A stretch of 64,000 bases of DNA from a virus: IMG/VR virus record IMGVR_UViG_3300031972_001405, positions 23,425 to 87,424 of that record; one strand, given 5' to 3'. The position numbers and the translations under genes are program-made. Under the pieces are notes generated by a model that did no database searches, was not told the DNA's origin, and saw nothing but the letters and a program-made list of their open reading frames with translations. Numbering within the stretch: position 1 is the stretch's first letter; every line of letters starts with the position of its first letter. Below, one piece after another: positions 44,201-53,616 of the stretch.

Positions 44201-47200
44201 GATGTTCCAATACCAACACTAGTAAAGTTCAAATAGTTTGGAGTTGGTGCAAGAGCATCAGTAGCAGAACCAGCAACTCTGATTGAACGATCATCAACTT
44301 TAACAACAAATACTTCGGATGGTAATATGTCTGTCGAGACACCAGAAATAGTGGTTGTTACGATTCCAATGGAAGCAGTATTACCAACACCAGTCGGATC
44401 ATATGTTAGTTTCTCTCCAGTCACATAGAAGTGATCTGGGATAACGATTGAATCATTATCTACATCTACAATAGTATTTTCTGCACCGTTGAAAGTTCTA
44501 ACAAAAATTGGTCTTCCACCATTAAATAAACCAAATGATCTCTTAACGTCAGCAAGAGTTCCTGTATATGTTCCGTTAAGAGAAACAAACCTAGCAGTTC
44601 CATAATCTAGTTCTGGATTTCCCTCACCAGTTTGTGAAACGACTCCATGTTGAAGAACTTGAACTTCGTACTCATGAGTTTGATCATCAGGATCAAACGA
44701 CAAATCAATTCTATTCAAATCATCATTTCTTATCAAACTAACTGTTCCTAATCCAGAAACAGAGTCAACACTAACCATTTTGCCAAACTGAGTCAAATAC
44801 TCTTCACCACTATCAGTAATAGCCAATGCTTCTTCAAATTCAATATGATTAAATGTCTTATCTTTGATTCTCATTACATAATATGCACCCTTATAATTTG
44901 AAGGGAAAGAATGAATTGTAGAGATACCAGAACCTGCTGGGATTTGAACACTTCCAGCACCAAATTCAATTTGGTCAATAGCTTGAGTTGAGTATCCAAC
45001 AGTAGAAACACCTATCTTAAGTCTAGTCTCAAGGATGTTGACCACAATATCTTTTGTTTGATCTGGATGGTACACTAGGTTCATATTTCCATTAGAAATA
45101 TTACTAGAGAAAGTTCCTATACCAGAATCAATAGTGTACTTTTGAGGACTGAGATTGTTTATTCTACCAAACTCAAGTTCATACACATCAGTGCCATCAT
45201 GCATCAGAGAAATCTGATTAGTTTCATACTGAGATTCACCACTCTTTTCAGAAGTTGAAACAAAAACCTTAACGGCACTGAACATTGTTGTAGCAATGCC
45301 AACAATAATGTCACCATCTGTGGTTCCTGCTCCAATACGTCTTGTAGAATGTACGAACTCTGCAATATCACCAATTGTAGTGATTCCAGATACATTCAAG
45401 TTATTAACAGCTGGGATGAAGTCTTGAAGTTGCTGAGAGAATCCAAAGATCTCATAGTTATTCTCAGCAAACTTGGTAGGATAGAACTGAATTTGACCAG
45501 TAGATGCACTAAGACCGAAATCAAAAGCACCAAGATCAAGAACAGAACTAGTCAGAGCATACTGTGCTAGATATCCTCTAACATCATCATGTATGAAGTC
45601 AAAGACCATCGCTTGAACTTCATCGCTATAGCGAGTATCACGAATGAATGCATAATATCTTGCTGATCTAGTATCACCGATCAAGAAATCATCGGTTACA
45701 CTAAATGGAGTTTGTCTTGGAGTATTGCTAAACAGAGTGCTAATGTTATCAATAGCTAGAACTCTGTTACCAATTGATTCAACATAGTCAGTGATAATTC
45801 TATTATTGAAAATTACTTCATTTGATAGATTTCTTGGTCCAAACGAAATAGTTTTCTCAACACCAAGATCAAAATCATACTTACAATAAGTCTGAGCACT
45901 ATTTTCTAATGACAGACTAACTTCAACATCAGCAATTTCTGGTGTAGATACGGTAGCTGTACTCTCCTCAGATTCTGAGATGATTTGCATGTCGCCAAAT
46001 TTCTTAAATCCTAGCGCATGATTGAGAGAACTTACAGCATCACTCCATCTATCATATTCAATCTCAGACTTAATAACATATGAGAAGTTTTGATAGTAGA
46101 AGTTGTCATGAAGTCTTTGAGTATTCTCCGATAAGAATCCTCTTTGATCTATCCACTCTGCTCTCGGTGAACTTACAGCATCAACTACAAAATCAGAATC
46201 ATAATCTACTTTAGTACGAACAATTGCTTGTGCCTTAGATGATAATCCCCGAACCTTTTCTTTTTTAGAGAAGTTATCTTGAGATTGAACTTTGATAATC
46301 TTAGATACAGAATCCCAATAATCAACTTTACCAGATTTACCAGAGTTGGTTACAATAGTCTCACCAACTTTAAATTGAGTTGGAATTAACTCTGCATTAA
46401 ACTTGGGAAGATCCTGTGGGGGAATAGCTCTTCCATAAGATCTACTCGTAACATAGAGTCCAGGATATGTGACATCTCTGGGTAACTTATACGCAATAGA
46501 ACCAATTCCACCAAAGTTTTCATCAACTCCAATTACTTCAAATCTCTTGTAATTGTAGTCAGAAGAGTTATAACCACTTCCAGTAGAAGCGATACCAACG
46601 TTTTCTACAAGAACTCTATCTCCTAACTTGAATGGGAATGTATTAGATGTAGTAAATCCAACGTCAAATTTAAGAGTTACAATCCTTTCATTTGAATTAT
46701 ATTCTACTGTCTTAATTCCAACTCCATTTGAATTGTTGAGTGGTATAATAGTGGGATTAGCATTAGATAATCTAGTGCTATTTGACAAAATTCTAACGTT
46801 ACCAATAGAGGATCCAGTCAAACTAAACTTGAGTTGAATCTCTGGTATAAATTCTCCACTAGATCCATCAAATACTACAAACTCTGTTGGTGTAATGACA
46901 TAATTTCTTCCCCCAGTTTGAATACCAAGACTCTTAATGGTAAAGAGGCTGTCAACAGAAAGAAGTTCTGGGATATTACCTTTCGGTTTGAGAGTTGAAT
47001 CACTTGGATACCCCCAACCAACATCAATTAGTTTTTGACCCCTGATTTTACCAATACTTTTACTATTGGGTTTAATGATAGCACCAATTCCTTCAGAAGA
47101 AGCAATAGAAGTAATTCCAGGAAGTCTATTATATGAGAAACCACCGCTCTTTAGTTTGATATCTCTAATAGGACCTAGAGTATATTTTGAGTTGGTTATG

Positions 47201-50200
47201 TATGAGAAAATAGATTGAGACTCTTCGTATCCAGCCCCTTCAAGATCTCTAAATGCATTTACTTTGAATGAAGTTGATGCAATTCCAACAACAGAGTAAC
47301 TTCCGTTGAAACCAGATGAATCAAAATTGATAGTATTGAAGTCTAGTACGCTATCATCCTCAACAAAATTGAGAGAGTCAAATCTTCTCTGCTTTCTTCC
47401 CTTTCTTGATGGAATTCTATTAGTGTATGCAGGTTCAAACTTATAGAAAAGTTTCTCTGGGAAATCTCTATTAGTGTAGAGAGTAGTGCTACTTGCTGTA
47501 GACGGATCTCCAATCCTACCTCTAGTTATGATTGGGAAGTTGACAGAATCGCCAGCAGAGAAAAATTCATTCTCATAATTCTTGTCAGTAAAGAATTTGA
47601 TGCTGAATGCAGGGAAAATTCTATTGCCCTGAGAGAAAGCGAGAGACGAGTCGGTGGTGGCAAAAGAAATTCTATTGCCAAGAATCTGATTGATGGGTGG
47701 ATTAATTAGAGAAATTAACTGATTTCCGCTACCAGCATCACTAAAGTTAATATATAAAGGTCTATCGAGTTCAGATTCTCTCTTTGTTCTAGTAATTCTG
47801 AATCTATTGTCGTCATCTTTAACGACATAATACATTCCATTATCTGAAATTACTGAAGGAACTGTACTAGCAGACTCCTTAGTCCAAATAATCTTATCAC
47901 CAGTTCTGTAACCATGATTATTGATTATAATTAAATTGTTATTAACATCGATATTAGATGTACTCAATCCAACTCTATTAAATACAATTCTTCGGTTGTA
48001 GTTGTTAAACTGTACAAAGATTGAAGAAGTGATTCCAGGAAGGACATCAAGTTGAACCTGATCTTCAATTCCTAGATGATGGAAGATATCCGTATATACT
48101 TCAAAGTCAGAAACATTTAAATTTCCTTTAATTACATGTTCTCCGATCCTGTCATAAACTGATTGGAAGCTATGTGTGACACCAGACCCAACGTTAAGGA
48201 ATCTGAGTTGATGTGCTGTGGATCCAACACCAACTACTAGGGTGTCTGTTCCAATTGCCACTTTTGTCGTAGAAAGACCAATCGCATTTTTTCCCACATT
48301 GATGGCATAAACAAATCCACCATCAGGAAGTGTGAAAGTTCCGCCAACTCCTGTGTTTGAAACGGAAACTCCTATACCACCATTGGTTAGATACTTAAGT
48401 TTTTGTCCCGTTCTCAATCCATGATTGGAGATGAAGATAGATCCTGTGGGAATTTCTCCATATACAGTTGTAGTTCCAATACCAACATCAGAAGGAATGC
48501 TGGATACGATACCAACACCAATTGAAGTTCCTACTCCAACTTGATCCTGAGGATTGAAATAAAGTTCAAAATTAGATTGAGTAACAAAACCAGATGAAAT
48601 ACCCGAGACATTAAATGTAAACTGTCTTGGGAAACTGATTATCTTAGCAAAGAAAGAATGTGCAACACCGATAGTTCCTTCAGATTGCCTTTGTACTCTA
48701 ACTCTGCTATGCTGTGGCTCAATGTTCAGAACTTTGAACTTCTCAAATGAATTGATGCCAACAGATGTCGTGTATGCAATACCGATAATATCGTTTTCGT
48801 CAATCCCAGTTGGTGTCAAGTCACCAGAGATTGATAGGTACGTCGTCAGACCCGTTATAGACGGTGTAGAAGCAGCGGAAACCAGTCTCCATGACGTTGT
48901 ATTAATACCAATGGTGTGACGCCCTGCAACGGCAGGAACTACGTCTGTGGAGAGTCCACTGATTACAACACTATCGTTATTTCTCAGTCCATGTGGAATG
49001 GTACAGAAACCAACGGCAGCGCCTGTTCCTGCCTTAACAAGAACTTCTACATCTGGTAAAGTATAAGTTGAAGCGGCAATAGAAGTAATGCTTCTTCCAT
49101 CCAACCAACTTACGACTGCTTGAGCATCATCGCCCAAGTTGTTATCATTATCTACTTCTAATCTATCGCCAACCCTGTAGCTAGATCCAGCAGAAACAAT
49201 AGTGAAAGATTCGACTTTGCCAGTAGTTGCTCTCTCAACATTTACATATTGTCTCTCATCGTTAGTTGGGTTAATAATATATTCATTAGATCCATAATAA
49301 CTATTGATTTTGTATGGTCTAGAATTTCTAATAAACTCAGATTCATTGAGGTCAATGTCCTGGGTGTTTGAAGAAGAAAGTAAATTAAAATCAAGTGGTT
49401 TGCTTCTATATGAATCACCAATCAGATATGGGAATCTAGGAGGGAAGAAACCTTTGAAAGGTCCATCATTAGAAATTCTGTTACCAATCGTAGCAAAATA
49501 GCAGTATCTTCCTTGAGGAAAATCTGGTGTTTTACAGAATCTTCCATTGTGCTCATCAAGATCTCCAGCGTTAGACCAAACATAGTCATTGACAAAATAA
49601 CCGAGTGGGTACTTATCTACCGATGGTCTGCTATCAGATGTAGTTCTTCTATATCCTGAACGCATTCTTTTAATCGTACCGCCCTGTGGGTTAGAATAAC
49701 CATATGGACCATAGATTGGATTGCCATCATATGCCCATCCAATAATGGGAGAGTGCCTAGTTGCCTTTTCCTCAATGAATGAGAAATTCAAATCATTGGA
49801 ACCATAGTTCTTGGTTCCATTAATATTCAAGGCATATAGAACTCTTCTAAGATTTCTAGGAGCATATAAGTGAACATACTGAGATCCAAACTCTCTTCTA
49901 GATGGTGCTGCTAAAATAGAGTCGTCAGTTCCAAAATTATTTTCAAATCTAGCAACATTGTTGATATTCCATTGTCCAATGTTTGCTCTAAATTTTGCTT
50001 CAATGCCTCTTTCTTCAATTTCAACGAAGGTTTTTGCAGTAGTGAACCCAACACCCCCATTATTGACAATAACGTCAATAATCTTGCCACCACCAACAAC
50101 GGCAGTCACTTCAGCATAATCACCATCACCCTGAACTGTAAGAATGGGTGGAGAGTTGTATCCAGTACCACCATTAGTTACAATTACAGATTGAAGTCTT

Positions 50201-53200
50201 TCTCCGACAATTACAGGTCGTAGTTGAGCTCTGCTTCCAACATCTAAGGTAATTAACGGTTGCTTCTCGTAATTGGAAATATCAGAGTTTCCGTAACCAG
50301 TTCCGCCAGAGATAATATTTACTTTCTCAATAGAACCAATAACAATTGGTTGAATAATTGCTGGGAACAATGACTCAGCATTAGTTGTTCCAATTCCAAT
50401 GTTTTGTTGATCTGTGAGAAGAAGTTTTGAAGTATCAATTCCAACATCACCATCAATCTCAACTTTAATATCAGGATACTTAAAGATATGAGTTCCTAAA
50501 CCAACACTCTTAATATCTGCATAATCTCTATTGAGGTAATTTGCATTTGTGGTAGTTGTTCCAATTCCAGCAGCTGCTAGTCTAAAACTATTTTCATCAA
50601 GTTTTAAAACGTAATACTGTTGAGTTGTTGAAGTATCCAGTCCAGAGATAGGAGTATCGAGATACTTATACTCAATTATCTCTCCATCCTCAAATCCATG
50701 ATCAATGTAACTAACAATGTCTGCAGATGTATTGATACCTGACGGCTGAACATGAATATCATTAGTTGCATATCCTTCACCTGGATCAACAATATCAATT
50801 CTAGCAATTACACTTCTAGGAAGATCTGCTCTGAAAGTTTGTCTACCCTGACCAAAATCAGTGATGTTTACCGTGTTAACACCAGAAATAGCATCGTCAC
50901 TATTGTTGTGAAACTTGATAGTGTATAAATCTGGAGTGCTGACAAAGAATCCACTATTTTCGTCAATATCGTAAATTCTAATTACATCACCTTCAGTAGA
51001 ACCAATACCAATAGCAGTTTGATCATTGTTATCAACAAAGACTAGTTCTCCATTAATAAATCCATGATATGTTGAGAAAGCAACAGTATTTGACGTTGTG
51101 CTGATTGTTCCAGCACCTTTATTGACAATAATCGTTCTCTCATGAATTTTTTCTTTGAGCAGGGTCTCTGCTCTTGCGCCTTCTCCGTTACCACCAGAAA
51201 TAGTCACCGTTGGTGGATTGATGTAACTAAAACCACCATCTACGACTTGAATTTGTGAGAAAGAACCTCTAACAGTTAAGGTAGCAGTTGCTCCAGTTCC
51301 AACGCTATCGTTAATTACGAATACTGGAGGATTTACAACATCATATCCTCTTCCACCACTAATTACATCAACAGTTTCAACTTCTCCATAATAGATAAAA
51401 TTCTCGGACTTATAGTTCAGAACTTCAACACCATTTACCAAAATACCAGTTCTTGTATCAGGATTAGTAGTAAATTCTAATGCCTCATTATCAGTGGCAG
51501 GTGGAATTGCTCTAATGATCTTTTGAGCATCTAAAGGTTTAAGATAATGTCTGGATGGATGTAAATATTGACTTGTAGCAATTCCACTGACATCTTGGAA
51601 GACACCAGCAGCAATATCAGCCCTACTATTTGCAAGTTTTATATTATCAACATCAATCACATGAACATAGTATTCTCTCTCATTCAAATCTCCAAGATTG
51701 TTAATTATAACGTCTTCAATAGATTCATTAAATTCTTCAATGATATTATCATCATCTACTTCACTAGAATCGATGACTTCTTTATCTGGAACGTAGTTTA
51801 CTGATTCCCCACTGATGAATCCATGATTGGGAATTGTTATAACATCGCCAACGTAAATTTTTGGTGGAATTTGTACAGATCTATCAGAAAGCTCTAGTTT
51901 TGTTCTATAACTCGGAATACTATTAGAAACAATATAGACATTGTTATCAGAATCTTTGTATGAATTAATAACATCCGTGTAAAACTTGTTTGCTACAGGG
52001 AAGTTTACAGAATCAGCAGTTTTTGGTTTTCTACGAGCTTCAAACGTATAATTTAAACCACGAGTATTCTGTAAAGATGTTAAATCGTTGAGTTCATCTA
52101 CGACAAAGTTAAATCTACTAGAAAGATCTACAACTCTACCAGAAGATACTTGACCAAGTTCAATATTGATTATTTCAACTCTATCATCAAGATCGAGTGC
52201 ATGTTCCTCAAAACTAACAAATTCAAATTTGCCAATATCTAAATTATTAGAACTTTTTATTTTAAATCTGTTGTGAGTATTGTAAATTAGTGATTCACTT
52301 ACACTATCACTAAAATCTTCGCCCAGAGAACTTACATAGACTCTATCATCCTCCTCATAATTTGAAACTTCACTTTCATTAAAGGATAACTCATTGAGGA
52401 CACCAGTAATGCCAAATGTAATAATTTCATTATTAGGAGTTATGGAATAGATATTGGTATTCTCAATAATTGTCTCGCCAATAGAAATTTCGTCAAGAAC
52501 TCCGTTACAATTTAAAAATTGATTGACTGTAGTATTTGTATAAGTTACAACTCCACTTGTTCCATTGTTGAAAGGAACAAATATCTCTCCTGCAGTAGAA
52601 AAACCAACAGTAGAGTCAACGTTAACAAATGTACCACCTGCAGCAACATTATCAATTGCTTTTGACTTTCCTGTAACTTTAAACTCACCAAAAAGCGTTC
52701 CAAAAATTTCAGTATCTCTGCTGAAATCATAATCAATACCAACCTTTACATAATCTACTCCTTCTCTTCTAAGTTTCTCAATTTTTGTAATAGAACCGTA
52801 AGCCTTATTAACATTTGTATTAAAAGTGCTTGTATCTTGATATAATGTTTGTCCAATAAGATCTTCTACGTCACCTTCAGATTCAATGACCTCCAAGACC
52901 ATTTCAAGTTGTCTTCTGTAAGTTGCATCAGACAGTTTGAAGACATTATCTTGTGGTTTTTTAATTTCTACGTCAACACCAAACAAAGCACGAAAGAGAA
53001 TTTCAAAAGAACGATCAGTTCCTTTTGAGGTATAAAAATCTTTTGCTTGTTTGATGAAAACTTCTTGATTCAGTCCATCTGCAAGATCTCTTCCTTCAAA
53101 ACCAGGAGAGAATTGTGATTTTAATTTTTCAAGAAATATTTTTTTATACTCTGATGTTAAATTGAATACAACAGTTCTATTAATGTGCTCATCTTCTTCA

Positions 53201-53616
53201 GATTTCTCAAAAACTAACTGATCTGCAGTACTTGGATCTCTATATGAGGTAATTCCAGAAAATCCTCTAACACAGTTAGTGAAAGATGTTTCTGTTTTGT
53301 GAACATATGTAATAATCTCATCATCAATCTTTAACAGACCATATGTTTTTGGAAATCCTTCTGTAGAATCAACAAAAATTGTTTCATCACCAAACTCAAC
53401 GTCTGCACTGAGCAGTGTCGTGCTAACAATAGAACTATATGTTCCTACTTTAACATATTGGTCAATATTTTGACTGATATCAAGAGTACCACCCTCAATT
53501 TCTTGAGAGGTGTAATAAGTTTCTAGAAACTCTGTGAATAATGGAGATTCTAATTTAATATTGGCAGGTATCTGATCACCAACAACAGTTTTTGTTTGAA
53601 CTCTAGTTTCGATCAT
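41269..53616 (-). CDS. Giant baseplate wedge protein in the gp7 slot, with YHYH domain
   Basis: 4115 aa; T4 gp7, which holds the same place between gp6 and gp8, has about 1030. The first 300 residues look like a specific wedge domain (SPLFTEFLETYY, EVFIKQAKDFYTSKGTDRSF, FEILFRALFGVDVEIKKP). Near residue 1285 is a YHYH-type domain: GWAYDGNPIYGPYGYS, RSGYRRTT, CYFATIGN. The rest is a long array of beta modules of two kinds, G-G-x-G-[YF] repeats and HGF-x-x-G-E repeats ending in YYV-x-x-x-D. The start overlaps the gp6 stop (TAATG). Most likely a structural baseplate component; function of individual modules unknown. Confidence 0.85.
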   Translation of the reverse strand: MIETRVQTKTVVGDQIPANIKLESPLFTEFLETYYTSQEIEGGTLDISQNIDQYVKVGTYSSIVSTTLLSADVEFGDETIFVDSTEGFPKTYGLLKIDDEIITYVHKTETSFTNCVRGFSGITSYRDPSTADQLVFEKSEEDEHINRTVVFNLTSEYKKIFLEKLKSQFSPGFEGRDLADGLNQEVFIKQAKDFYTSKGTDRSFEILFRALFGVDVEIKKPQDNVFKLSDATYRRQLEMVLEVIESEGDVEDLIGQTLYQDTSTFNTNVNKAYGSITKIEKLRREGVDYVKVGIDYDFSRDTEIFGTLFGEFKVTGKSKAIDNVAAGGTFVNVDSTVGFSTAGEIFVPFNNGTSGVVTYTNTTVNQFLNCNGVLDEISIGETIIENTNIYSITPNNEIITFGITGVLNELSFNESEVSNYEEDDRVYVSSLGEDFSDSVSESLIYNTHNRFKIKSSNNLDIGKFEFVSFEEHALDLDDRVEIINIELGQVSSGRVVDLSSRFNFVVDELNDLTSLQNTRGLNYTFEARRKPKTADSVNFPVANKFYTDVINSYKDSDNNVYIVSNSIPSYRTKLELSDRSVQIPPKIYVGDVITIPNHGFISGESVNYVPDKEVIDSSEVDDDNIIEEFNESIEDVIINNLGDLNEREYYVHVIDVDNIKLANSRADIAAGVFQDVSGIATSQYLHPSRHYLKPLDAQKIIRAIPPATDNEALEFTTNPDTRTGILVNGVEVLNYKSENFIYYGEVETVDVISGGRGYDVVNPPVFVINDSVGTGATATLTVRGSFSQIQVVDGGFSYINPPTVTISGGNGEGARAETLLKEKIHERTIIVNKGAGTISTTSNTVAFSTYHGFINGELVFVDNNDQTAIGIGSTEGDVIRIYDIDENSGFFVSTPDLYTIKFHNNSDDAISGVNTVNITDFGQGRQTFRADLPRSVIARIDIVDPGEGYATNDIHVQPSGINTSADIVSYIDHGFEDGEIIEYKYLDTPISGLDTSTTQQYYVLKLDENSFRLAAAGIGTTTTNANYLNRDYADIKSVGLGTHIFKYPDIKVEIDGDVGIDTSKLLLTDQQNIGIGTTNAESLFPAIIQPIVIGSIEKVNIISGGTGYGNSDISNYEKQPLITLDVGSRAQLRPVIVGERLQSVIVTNGGTGYNSPPILTVQGDGDYAEVTAVVGGGKIIDVIVNNGGVGFTTAKTFVEIEERGIEAKFRANIGQWNINNVARFENNFGTDDSILAAPSRREFGSQYVHLYAPRNLRRVLYALNINGTKNYGSNDLNFSFIEEKATRHSPIIGWAYDGNPIYGPYGYSNPQGGTIKRMRSGYRRTTSDSRPSVDKYPLGYFVNDYVWSNAGDLDEHNGRFCKTPDFPQGRYCYFATIGNRISNDGPFKGFFPPRFPYLIGDSYRSKPLDFNLLSSSNTQDIDLNESEFIRNSRPYKINSYYGSNEYIINPTNDERQYVNVERATTGKVESFTIVSAGSSYRVGDRLEVDNDNNLGDDAQAVVSWLDGRSITSIAASTYTLPDVEVLVKAGTGAAVGFCTIPHGLRNNDSVVISGLSTDVVPAVAGRHTIGINTTSWRLVSAASTPSITGLTTYLSISGDLTPTGIDENDIIGIAYTTSVGINSFEKFKVLNIEPQHSRVRVQRQSEGTIGVAHSFFAKIISFPRQFTFNVSGISSGFVTQSNFELYFNPQDQVGVGTSIGVGIVSSIPSDVGIGTTTVYGEIPTGSIFISNHGLRTGQKLKYLTNGGIGVSVSNTGVGGTFTLPDGGFVYAINVGKNAIGLSTTKVAIGTDTLVVGVGSTAHQLRFLNVGSGVTHSFQSVYDRIGEHVIKGNLNVSDFEVYTDIFHHLGIEDQVQLDVLPGITSSIFVQFNNYNRRIVFNRVGLSTSNIDVNNNLIIINNHGYRTGDKIIWTKESASTVPSVISDNGMYYVVKDDDNRFRITRTKRESELDRPLYINFSDAGSGNQLISLINPPINQILGNRISFATTDSSLAFSQGNRIFPAFSIKFFTDKNYENEFFSAGDSVNFPIITRGRIGDPSTASSTTLYTNRDFPEKLFYKFEPAYTNRIPSRKGRKQRRFDSLNFVEDDSVLDFNTINFDSSGFNGSYSVVGIASTSFKVNAFRDLEGAGYEESQSIFSYITNSKYTLGPIRDIKLKSGGFSYNRLPGITSIASSEGIGAIIKPNSKSIGKIRGQKLIDVGWGYPSDSTLKPKGNIPELLSVDSLFTIKSLGIQTGGRNYVITPTEFVVFDGSSGEFIPEIQLKFSLTGSSIGNVRILSNSTRLSNANPTIIPLNNSNGVGIKTVEYNSNERIVTLKFDVGFTTSNTFPFKLGDRVLVENVGIASTGSGYNSSDYNYKRFEVIGVDENFGGIGSIAYKLPRDVTYPGLYVTSRSYGRAIPPQDLPKFNAELIPTQFKVGETIVTNSGKSGKVDYWDSVSKIIKVQSQDNFSKKEKVRGLSSKAQAIVRTKVDYDSDFVVDAVSSPRAEWIDQRGFLSENTQRLHDNFYYQNFSYVIKSEIEYDRWSDAVSSLNHALGFKKFGDMQIISESEESTATVSTPEIADVEVSLSLENSAQTYCKYDFDLGVEKTISFGPRNLSNEVIFNNRIITDYVESIGNRVLAIDNISTLFSNTPRQTPFSVTDDFLIGDTRSARYYAFIRDTRYSDEVQAMVFDFIHDDVRGYLAQYALTSSVLDLGAFDFGLSASTGQIQFYPTKFAENNYEIFGFSQQLQDFIPAVNNLNVSGITTIGDIAEFVHSTRRIGAGTTDGDIIVGIATTMFSAVKVFVSTSEKSGESQYETNQISLMHDGTDVYELEFGRINNLSPQKYTIDSGIGTFSSNISNGNMNLVYHPDQTKDIVVNILETRLKIGVSTVGYSTQAIDQIEFGAGSVQIPAGSGISTIHSFPSNYKGAYYVMRIKDKTFNHIEFEEALAITDSGEEYLTQFGKMVSVDSVSGLGTVSLIRNDDLNRIDLSFDPDDQTHEYEVQVLQHGVVSQTGEGNPELDYGTARFVSLNGTYTGTLADVKRSFGLFNGGRPIFVRTFNGAENTIVDVDNDSIVIPDHFYVTGEKLTYDPTGVGNTASIGIVTTTISGVSTDILPSEVFVVKVDDRSIRVAGSATDALAPTPNYLNFTSVGIGTSHTFLTSNQNSRVLLTLDNNIQSPIVATGVTNVLIENMNLTQSQMKLSGITSIFGADLIRIDDEIVRVNSVGVGSTNIFLVTRAWMGTTNQVHGTGSTIEKLIGDFNIVGNTLNFVEAPIGQTPQEVPDDPNQTDYSGIQTSSTFTGRSFIRSGVTGSGDHTYQDNYIFDSLTRSFDGVTRQFTLTSETENVSGISTNNAAIVVNQIFQKPGILNDYTLEESSGITSITFSGYGASVGYDPNVSAIPVGGVIAAVGSTRGFGYQPLISAGGTALVSGFGTVYSISIGNSGSGYRSGIQTFYNSDFVEVTVNVGVRTTDLDTAEVLSIGTATLAGGSISTVTFNSTYNAGTAYTFTNPPIVIIDDAQSYSNLPLIYSSESTGRNIGTNATATIVVGQGSSIIEFEITNNGYGYDVDEVLTVDTSSIAGVNTDPSAGNNFREFQVTIENVESDSFTGWHFGQLEGLDNIEDLFNGTTQVFNLSKDDVPFSIIAKRGSLIDVRQTLIIFINDILQEPNAAYIFNGGSQVRFTEAPIPGDTCRILFYKGTGAVDVVNRDIEETVKVGDSIQLLNRPTIDRVRIFDQDQRIVTGIQTVDTINTTPYSGVGISTDNRFERPITWCKQQQDLFVNGSYVTKDRALYKSRIQPAAHLLKNVGIGNTTIVYVDSVHTIFDDYNENLAGEKQDIFIVEQDAKVSAAATAIISGFGTVLSLDITDGGFGYVTAPSVSIAAAAGLGTTTRAQATSSITNGVVTSVTMTSPGTGYTFQQLPPILIEKDNLKRETFTSVEYQGDFGIVSGIGSASVGVATTGITFDLLISHGSVLRQSDVTGPSGITTISGITTGQYIVITGTSSTDITGFGYTSYDREGGRVAIGTIGLDNVYQVIDYTDVFGYAVGFGSGVGVGSTYFRRITVSVNTYDGVIGFGSSAMFGKFSWGAITNFTRPEEQAFIAHLDNGVTGLSTGPRIQRVEPLKSSNYLT

